A stretch of DNA of 64,000 bases, taken from Blastomyces gilchristii SLH14081 (Eukaryota > Ascomycota > Eurotiomycetes > Onygenales > Ajellomycetaceae). Shown here piece after piece: positions 55,901-64,000 of this stretch. The notes beneath the pieces are model-generated. The model was not told the origin of the DNA. It did no database searches and saw only the letters and a list, made by a program, of their open reading frames with translations. The DNA lies in contig NW_003101675.1 in the NCBI RefSeq assembly GCF_000003855.2, positions 1,067,175 to 1,131,174 on the forward strand, written 5' to 3'. Position 1 is the first letter of the stretch, and every line of letters begins with the position of its first letter. The translations under genes and the position numbers were made by a program.

Positions 55901-58460
55901 TATGACTATAGTAGAATAGTTATGAATACTATCTCTTACAAACTTCAATCTCTCAAGATCAGTGTCACACTTTCAACTGACATAGCTAGAAAAGTGATAT
56001 ATCAGATCACCTCAGTGATGATCTGCGACTGAGAGAGTAAGAAATAGATGTAAAAATCCGATATTTTAAATATAGACTTATAGCTGATGATGTTTTATAT
56101 CTTAAAAATAACAGATTTCATGAAGGCTTTCTACAAACTATGTAAGTGAATTTCAAATTATGATAGATTATAAAGTGTTAGTAGTAAAAGCAGTCTGCAG
56201 CTTCTCTAAAGTGAGACTCTTAATAAGAGAGTTAGTTTAATTGTAGAAAAAGCAGCTCTGATTATTAATCTATTTGTGAAATAGAGAATTAAAAAGAATA
56301 TATTAAAAATGACTATAACAGACAAAGCAGCTATTATAATATTTAAGAAGAAACTGTGTATAATCTGTAAGACTAATTATTCTTTATCTAGAGAGAATGA
56401 ATTCAGCTTCATCTTATAAGAAAAGTGTTGAAAAGACTTAAGAAAAGAGTGAGTAAGTGTTATTAAACTTACTAAGTGATGTATTATAGACTGAAGACAG
56501 AGTGAGATAATCAATCTATTCTTACTATGATATTTTCAGTTTATAATAAAGTTACATAACTTTGAACTATGAGATTAAAAGATCTGAAATATCAGAGTAT
56601 TCAGATAAGATATTCAAGTTATCAAGATTTAAATAATTCTCATTCTTAATAACTTTTAATTCTAATTTATCAAGCTTGTGAAAAGATATCTGATCAGAGA
56701 TATCTTTATTTCTAAATAACTGATTTCAAGTCTCTTTATCAATTATAATATTCTGATAACTGAGATGATTTTTACAGAGATAGATTAGTCATTGAGTAAT
56801 AGCTTCTTTATAAACTATGAAATCTTGATGAAACTGATATTGTAAGCAGAGATCTTCATTTGAATTTAAAGACTTCAATATAATAATATCAAGATTCTTA
56901 GAAAGAAGTGAGAGAGTGTTATAAATATAATCAGTGTCTTTCAGAAAGTTAATAATATAATCTTTAAACTTATACCAATGTTCTCTGACTTGATAGATCT
57001 TAATAAAGATATATATGTATGAAATTAATATCTCTTTAATCTAACTGAGAACAGAGAGATCTGAATCAAGATTATCAGAATCAAGATTATTCTCTTAAGA
57101 GAATAAAAACAGCTTATTAGATATTTGTCTCAAATCAATAGTATAATAATAAGTATGAATATTATCTTAAACATTTATTCTGAATCAGTAAATCTAATAA
57201 TAGCTATAGATCTTCATCTATAAATCTTTAAGAATATAATGAAATTTCTGTTTACACTGTCAATTATCAGAATGAACAGCTGAATGTGTAAGATCAGTAG
57301 AACTCTGAGAATTTATTAAAGAGTCTGAGACAATTGCAGTCTGTAACTGATTATATTTCTGAAGAATTGTAAGAGCTTCTATATTTAATATCTTAATTAA
57401 GCTTTTAGATTATGTGAGGTGATAGAATATTAAGAGACTGTTAACTCTTCTATTAAATCAATTAAAGAGTAGATCTGCAGAGCTCTGAGAAACAGAGCTT
57501 TGAGAAGTTAAGAATAAGAAAAATGATGTAAAAGCTGTCTGCAGCAGAAGTATGCCTGTAAAAGTGAAATGAGATTAACTTGAAGATGAGTTAAATAATA
57601 ACACAGATAATTAATAAAAGACTGAAGAGAGATCTGCAGAACTGAGAGATGAATTAATTATTAAAGATAACAGCTGTAACTGTTTTCTCAATTGAGTTAA
57701 GAATGAAGTTAATAAGAGATGTGTCAGAACTATAAATCTTATAATAATAAAATATAATCTCAGATAATATATCTATTTCAATAGACTGTTCACAGGTCTG
57801 AGAGACTACTGTTTATTATATGAAGTATTGACATGTCTGAGATGATGAGAGAAGTTCAGACTCATTTATTACAGAATCTGTGACTGTAGAAGAATCTGAT
57901 TTCACTGCATGTATTTCTTTATAATTCTACACAGTGTAAAGAAATAATCAGTGATAGAAAAGATGTAATAAGAGAAGATTATAATATCTGAGTTCTCTAA
58001 GTACAGTATTGAAGACAGACAGCTGTAGAAGTAGTAAAACACTGTAAAGAAATAAATTAATCAAGAGACTGATTTTATAAGCAGTGAATGTAGACTTTTA
58101 ACATGTTATTCAATCTTGAGAATCTATGAGAGATAATTGATCAGATGTATTATCTATTCAAGAATCTATACAGAGTAGATAATTAATCAGATGTATTATC
58201 TATTCAAGAATCTGTATAAAGTAGATAGTGAATAAGATGTGTGATCTATTCAAGAATCTGTATGAAGTAGATAATTGATAAAATGAAGATGAATGTGTTA
58301 TAAGTATGCAGAGACACAGAAGTTATAGTACAATATTATAGAATTATGCTTCATTTAATTCTATATTAATTAGTAAGCTGTATTCATATCAAGAATCTCA
58401 AAAAGAACATTCTTCTCTTTTAATGATTAGAGGTTTTATCATATATTTTCTTTGCTTCAC
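52950..58460 (-). mobile_element. Decayed Helitron (Rep-associated region and PIF1-type helicase)
   Basis: On the minus strand, translation through stops gives the order expected for a fungal Helitron protein. At about 55,420-55,100 there is a block resembling the conserved region between the Helitron Rep domain and the helicase (NNYNRLIT, then CTSS, LDYLSKYIIKTETD, SLLSTVIKLMNQLI). At about 54,090-53,830 PIF1 motifs follow: a Walker B-like LLIDEKSMID and the FNDLSVILSEDFYQLL block. At 53,719-53,498 there is a later helicase block containing PVINI and NLYQNLTI. The C-terminal motifs lie near 53,300-53,100. About 57,550-58,460 is non-coding 5' sequence shared with the inverted fragment at 35 kb. 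Termini (5' TC, 3' hairpin and CTRR) could not be fixed. The copy is dead: every frame has many stops. Confidence 0.78.
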
Positions 58461-58469
58461 TCTGTAAAT

Positions 58470-61170
58470 AATTATTCACAATCTCTTCAGAAGTATACAC
58501 ATCATTTAAGATCACTACACACAATGAGAATTCAAGTATGAAATATATTAAGTCAGATAATCTGTCAGAGTTATTAAGCTTTAATAGTGCCTAAAAAAAT
58601 AATGCTGCAATCAGCTGACTAAGTCAAATGCAATTATATTATCAGATTAAATGTGAACTCACAGATAGAAGCAATTCAATCAAAAAGAATATGAGACTCA
58701 CTAGTTAAGAAATCAAGTCTCAAAGTGAGAACATAAGTTCTCATATATAATGAGAGTTCTGAGAAGTTTTAATCTAGATAATTTAAGCTCTATAAAATAC
58801 TTAAATCACATTCTCTGAGAATATACACATTGAAAGAATCAGAGAGATAGATCTTACATAACTTAATAAATGATTTATATCTTAGAGTGATAAAGATGCA
58901 AGATCTGAGTAGATTATAATCATTCACAGCACTATTATCAGCATTGAAAAAGAAGAGACTTATGATTAAAAAGTCTTACAAAGTAAGAGAAATTATAGAT
59001 ACTTATGAATCAGATATTCTTACTTATTTTCATCTTTTCACAATAATAAGAAAAGAATGAGAAGAAATGAAGAAATTAGGTAAATATCACACTTTAATAA
59101 GTAATGAGACTGTAGTCAGTTATATAATATCATACTGCAGATAGCAGATGTAACACAGTAAAGAGTAGTCTCAGAGTAGCAGACTTATACATGAGTCAGA
59201 TTAGAGAAGAAAAAGAGATTCAGAGTTGAATTTAACAGTTTAGATTAGTTTAATCACAGAGATAAGAGAGAATGAAGTATCTGAAATATTTAGAAATACA
59301 TGAGATTAAGTCATCTCAACCCCTGAGAACACTCAGAGATTGAATGAGATTAGTTTCAATAAGTTATTTACTGTAGTTATCTGAGTGAGTGAAGAAAGAC
59401 AGTATAATATATAATACAGAGTTATAAGAGTGAAAGCTGCTGAATCTAGTCACTGAACACTGTATCATATAGAGGTTGTGTAAGAGTAGTGACTAGCAGA
59501 TTAAGAAAAAGTGTAAGAAAAGAAAAGAGAATGATATAAGAAGAAGATAATAAATAAGTTATTAATCATAAGAGTTAGCTGTAAAAAGACAAATATTATT
59601 ATATATCTTATTTCCTTTTATACATTACACATTTTATTCATTTTTAATCCTATATCACCTGTAAAAACATCAAAAATCAAAAGAAGATTTCAAAACTCAA
59701 GATCTATAAGAGATTTAAGAGCTATAAGTCACTCTCTTAAGAACACTATATACATCTCTGATTTCTCAACTGCTCTGCATATGACATTAATGTTATTTAT
59801 TGCAAGATTGACTGGAATATTAATATAGAAATGTGTACACATATGTGTAGAAAAATTAAAGAAGAGCACAGAATCTGCAGAATCAGAATTCAAGACAGAG
59901 AGAGTGAAGATAAGAGAGACTATAGAAGAAGATACAGATAGACTGAATAAGTAATAACATTGATTACTCAGAGCTGAGTACTTATAACTCAGTATGTACA
60001 CAACCTTTCTCACATAGAAGATGATAAAAGAGAAAATAATAGAGAAAGCTTGAGAGTGAGAGAAGATAGTCTCAGCAGTATTATCATCTTCAGAAATTAA
60101 AATGACCTCTGATACTGAAGTAACTAAGAATCATTATTAGTATACAGAACTATAAAATCAGAGATGAGAACAGTTACTAAATAAACATCTCTTAATCTTG
60201 AAATTGTATATGTAATTACAACACACACAAGACTTGTAAGAAAGAGAGAGAGAGACACAGAGAAATACAGAGAGAAGAATACAGTGTATGAATAGCTCAT
60301 TTTCATAATAATATCTTGAATAAGATATACAAGTCTTATATCTGCAGATGTAGAAGAGTATAACATCTGAATTCTCATTCTTGAAAATACAGATATTCTT
60401 CATCTGCATCACAGAGTCAGATAATAGATATCAGAGAATAGACTAATACAGATTTATCATCTAAAAGAAATTCATTAGAGCAGATGTATCTGTAATATTA
60501 AATTTAACAGTTATAAAAAGTTTCTTGATATCTGTAGATATTATGATTTTATACATAATAAAATCTATAACAATTTTCTCTAAGAATAGAAAAATCAGCA
60601 TCAGAAAGAAAAGATGAAAAAGAAAGACTTATACTCTTAATAATGTTAATAAGAGAAGTAATTCTCAGATGTAAATACACAATTATCTTATTATAAATAT
60701 TTAAAATAAATATAATAATCAGTGTCTGTGACTGAGCTTCAGATAGTTATATTATATACAGTCTTTATACAATAAATTATTCTATAGATTAGTAAAAAGA
60801 GTGAAAGTGTATATACTGAAAAATATAGTTTATTAAGTCTATACAATATCTTCTTGAAATAAGAAGAGCTAGTAATAGCAGTAGAGATAGCAGAGACAGA
60901 AGTAGTGAGAGTGAGAGTAGCAGAAGTGAGAGAATAGAATGCAAAGATAAGTGTAGAAGATTTGAGAAGAGCAGTAGAGAGAGAAATAATAGCAGAAGAA
61001 ATAGAGAGAAATGCAGAAGATCTGATTATATATAATATAAGTAATTGCTTCATTATCATATTCTTCAAGTTCTGAATTAATAATTTAACATTGAGTTCAC
61101 TATCATTAGCAGATATAGATCTGTCAACATATGAAGATTCTATATAAATAAAAACAATCAGTATCTGCAT
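58470..61170 (-). mobile_element. Copia-like retrotransposon fragment, 5' half (gag and protease region)
   Basis: A frame of 143 codons starts at 61,170 (minus), with a Ser/Thr/Ala-rich segment after an N-terminal block YIESSYVDRSISANDSEL, compatible with a Copia gag start. Further down, about 58,960-58,600, the interrupted translation resembles the pre-integrase/protease part of fungal Copia polyproteins (a KIYLSDSFNVYILRECDLS block, then DWIASICEFTSDNIIAFDLVS). It is cut by the Helitron start near 58,460. Family assignment is by pattern and is less certain than for the 3' fragment. Confidence 0.55.
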
Positions 61171-61800
61171 TTATGCAAAATTATGCCAGAAAACATGAGC
61201 AGAAAACACAATCAGATAACTACTGAGAAGAAAAAAGTTGAGAGTGTATAAGAAGATGAAGAAGATATGTTATTTATAATAATATATTTTAATAATTGTT
61301 AAAAAAACAAGTTCTGATCATATTTCACAACACATTTCACTTACTGATAATAAACTGCCTGATATGAGTACTATGATAACACTTGTTATGAGAATCAGAG
61401 GCCATCGCCAGAAACGTGTATAGATGAACAGATTGAAAAGAACTTGATGAAGAGAAAGAGGCAAAAATCTTGTATAAGATAATAATGTTTGATAATAACA
61501 ATAATGAGAATGATGATTGAAGAATGAAAATATCAGTAATTGAGTGATGTAAAATAGTGAAAGCTTCTCAGAGAGCGGCTTATGTCATGATCATATGATC
61601 ATGACTGAATCTAATGGGGAAGAATGTGATTTCAAAGTGGACGTGGAAAAGGTTGATTCTCTTCTATTCGTGTGGAAGTGCTAGCTACATTATATAACAT
61701 AAGAGATCACGTGCAGGCGGAGCGACGCCATCAAGGCGGCCGCTGCTACACTCTCTCTTACATCACTGTGTGAGATCTTATCACTGTGATTATCTTCAAA
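61171..61800 (-). repeat. LTR-like, relatively GC-rich non-coding block between two Copia fragments
   Basis: A block of about 600 bp that keeps many CpG, for example 61,380-61,440 and 61,600-61,760 (with GCGGCCGC and CACGTG). It lies after the 3' end of one Copia coding region and before the gag of the next, the place of a shared LTR. A perfect 22-bp palindrome sits at 61,584-61,605. A second copy of the block was not found in the window, so LTR status is inference. Confidence 0.45.
61584..61605. repeat. Perfect 22-bp palindrome
   Basis: Half-site GTCATGATCAT followed without spacer by its exact reverse complement. Flanking bases do not extend the symmetry. Confidence 0.95.
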
Positions 61801-63700
61801 TGCTAAATAGAAAAGTCTGTCATGCAGTCTCTGAGTTCTTTCAAATCATACTACATACATTAATTTCAGGCATTCTGGCCCTTTCCGTCTGTAAGACTGA
61901 ACAAATCAAGAAATCACTGCAACACAATAGTGTTCAGAGGTTTGATCAATCTGTCAGCTGTCATTTCCTTAGTTGAGATGTGTTTCAAAGATATAACTCT
62001 CTTATTCAGCTGTATATATAAGAAATGAAATCATATGTTGATATACTTACTGCATGCAGTCATTACTGTCATAGTGATCAGATTAATTAAACTCTTATTA
62101 TCAGTATAGATCTTGATTGAGTTGTTTGAAATGAATGTCAAATCTATTATTATATTATACAATCATATCATCTCATACACTGTCTCACTAAGAGTTATGT
62201 ACTCAGTCTCATTCAAGCTGAGAGATATGCAAAGTTACTTAATGAATTATCATGATATAGAGACACCTGCAACTTTAAAGACAAACTCAGATATAAACTT
62301 GTAATTACTGTTAAGAGAAACAGCTCAGTCAGAATCTATGTATTCAATCAGTGTATACACTGTGTTCAGCAAGCTGCTCATGCCATCATTCAGATTTTTG
62401 TAAAGTATGCTCAAATTCTTAGTATTATAAAGATAGTGTACAATGTGTAGTAGAGCTTTTCATACTTTCAGTGTGAGAGCTGAGTTCTTCTGTGTTAGAA
62501 GAGATACTGCACAGGTGATATCTGAATGTAATTTAACTGCTAAATACTGCAGATAGTCAACTCTGTATTAATATTAAGTCTTTATAAATCTGTCTTTCTT
62601 CTCTGATATGAGAGAGTTGTCTAGATATAAGTCTTTATTCATAGATAAATAAACAGTAACTGCATTATTAAGATGAAAATCTTACATCAAGTGTGTGATA
62701 TATTATTCAAGTGTCAATTTGATTTCATTCTTTGTATAACTGATCTTTATACTCAGATACTTTTTAAATTTCTTGAGACCTTTAATCTCTAGCTTTTCAC
62801 TCAGCATGTTCATTAATTAATCAGTGTTCATAGACTGCTGAGCTATAATATGAAGATTATCAATATAGATTATTATATACAGATTCTTCTGCATATCATG
62901 TTATCATAGATCAGAGTTATACAGACTGAAGATGAAATCATGTGCTTATAGCAGAGTTGTAAGATAATCATATCAGATTTTCACTGCAGAATTCAAGTTA
63001 TATAGAGATCTTTTAACAGCATATATTATTATATATGAAGTGTCTGTCTCAAAATCAGTAAGTTAATATATGTAAACTGTTTTCTCTAGTCATCTGTGTA
63101 GATAGATAAGTATGATATTAACTTAATACAAAGTTCATTCATGTTTCACTGCAATGATAAATATCATGCAATTTATTATATTTATCATGACAGAGGCATA
63201 CATTTTCTCTCTTAAGCTTTTCTTAAGTCAGTTGCTACAGACTACTCATCTAGACTTCTGTAATATATCATCTTCATCAGTATTGAGATTCTCAGAGCAA
63301 TTCTTCTCTATAAATACTCAGTGACTGAGAATCACAGATTCATCAGCAGAAATATCAGAATATAATATAAGTATTCAGATCTTTCATCTCTCTAAATTAA
63401 TTATTTCATATTTTATTAAATATCTTTGTTATTTATCTATACTCTCTGATCAGTCTATTACATTCTTAAAACTTTTTAGTAAGCTGTCAGTGATCAGTGA
63501 AGAGATATAAGTCATAAAGATCTTTACAGACTGCATTTATGAAATATGTGATTCTGAAAAATCAGAAGTGTTAGAATTCTTCATTATATAGATAACAGAG
63601 ATTAAGTCAGTGTTAACTTCTACAGTTGTAGTGACAGTTATATTCTTTAACATTTCTTGCACTTTTGTGAGAAAAATTATATTACTCATGTCAATGAGCT
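61800..63700 (-). mobile_element. Copia retrotransposon fragment, 3' half (reverse transcriptase and RNase H)
   Basis: Minus-strand translation shows the end of the Ty1/Copia polymerase: NNLYIDNLHIIAQ (the YVDD box region, with D to N) near 62,870; KKYLSIKISY near 62,760; a DYLQYLAVKLHSDITCAVSLL block near 62,560-62,500; TLKV-KALLHIV near 62,450; YIDSD near 62,330; and the RNase H landmarks LNETEYITLSETVYEMI and IYTDNKSLI at about 62,220-62,100. Stops interrupt most blocks. The upstream part (to 63,700) fits the integrase-RT linker. The element's 5' part is beyond the SINE or outside the window. Confidence 0.8.
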
Positions 63701-63709
63701 TATCTGACA

Positions 63710-64000
63710 TGCCCCGGTGGCCGAATGGTTAATGCGGCCACCCGGTAGCGCCTTGGCGTGGGAAACCAAGGCGCGTGGGTTCGAAACCCGCAGGGGATAC
63801 ATTAAATCCGGAACTCAAGCACCTCAGGTTCCTAATAAATACAGAGGTGTACAAATCGCTCCAATGAATCGCTCTATGTTCCTGGGCTGGGAAGTTATTA
63901 TCGCATGTATCTAATTGTCACTTCTTTGTATTTTCCTATGTTCTTGTTTTTGGACATTTTTCCCTATGAGAATTTCCTCCTGAATAAACAACACTTGACC
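63710..64000 (+). mobile_element. tRNA-derived SINE, copy 3 (best preserved, cut by window end)
   Basis: Intact pol III promoter: A box TGGCCGAATGG at 63,718-63,728 and B box GGTTCGAAACC at 63,778-63,788, 49 bases apart. The 9-bp hairpin has arms 63,748-63,756 and 63,766-63,774. The head resembles a class II (Ser/Leu-type) tRNA, but the acceptor arms do not pair and there is no normal anticodon loop. The body is colinear with copy 1 up to about 63,940, then differs for 25 bases before resuming (TTTCCTCCTG...AACACTTGACC). It still carries most of its CpG, so it is young or unmutated. The tail lies outside the window. A 65-codon frame at 63,717-63,914 is only the SINE translated. Confidence 0.88.

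Noticed and set aside
61584..61605. Palindrome as transposon terminal inverted repeat
   Set aside because: The two arms are adjacent with no element between them, and there is no target duplication.
63710..63800. Functional tRNA-Ser or tRNA-Leu gene
   Set aside because: A and B boxes are good, but the acceptor strands do not pair, the anticodon arm has a 9-base loop without a proper U33-anticodon, and the sequence recurs with a common body and AAT tail.
63717..63914. 65-codon open frame beginning MAEWLMRPPG
   Set aside because: It coincides with the head and body of the SINE, and the same frame is destroyed in copies 1 and 2. Not a protein gene.

Overview
The window is nuclear DNA from a filamentous ascomycete. 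Short spliceosomal introns (67-225 bp), pyrimidine-rich leaders, fungal-type protein families and a sharp switch into a very AT-rich, transposon-filled block point to the Eurotiomycetes. The best guess is an onygenalean of the Ajellomycetaceae (Blastomyces type), whose genomes are known for such AT-rich isochores. The genus is inference.

Bases 1-34.6 kb are ordinary gene-bearing DNA. In order they hold: the 3' end of a conserved membrane-segment protein; a 5.4 kb spacer ending in an ATG-free, pyrimidine-rich leader; an Flc-family TRP-like channel (4 exons, +); an intron-containing tRNA-Asp; the U1 snRNP protein U1-C (5 exons, -); a DUF3602/Par32-type GRGGAGN-repeat protein (+); the dynactin actin-related protein Arp1 (3 exons, -); the Alg13 subunit of the UDP-GlcNAc transferase (3 exons, -), divergent from the mitoribosomal protein mS35/Rsm24 (2 exons, +); a CCCH zinc-finger protein (3 exons, -); a PHD/chromodomain/SNF2 remodeler of the Mi-2/Mit1 type (3 exons, -), divergent from the mitochondrial rRNA 2'-O-methyltransferase Mrm1 (+). 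These are unrelated housekeeping functions with no operon-like logic. The two divergent pairs share short putative bidirectional promoters.

From about 34.62 kb to the right edge there is no intact gene. The DNA is AT-rich, CpG-poor and full of in-frame stops, as expected from repeat-induced mutation. Translating through the stops reveals a Tad1-type LINE (ORF1 with zinc knuckles, start of the endonuclease), a Helitron (Rep-associated region plus PIF1-type helicase, minus strand) with a second, inverted 5' fragment 21.5 kb away, two tandem hAT transposase copies, two tandem copies of an unidentified 3.4 kb unit (one with a 100-N assembly gap), and two Ty1/Copia fragments.

The most notable find is a short interspersed element present three times (50.15, 50.7 and 63.71 kb). 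It has a tRNA-like head with pol III A and B boxes, a 9-bp hairpin, a roughly 250 bp body and an (AAT)n tail; copy 1 has a perfect 14-bp target-site duplication. It looks like a tRNA-derived SINE. The copies show different degrees of mutational decay, mainly at CpG.
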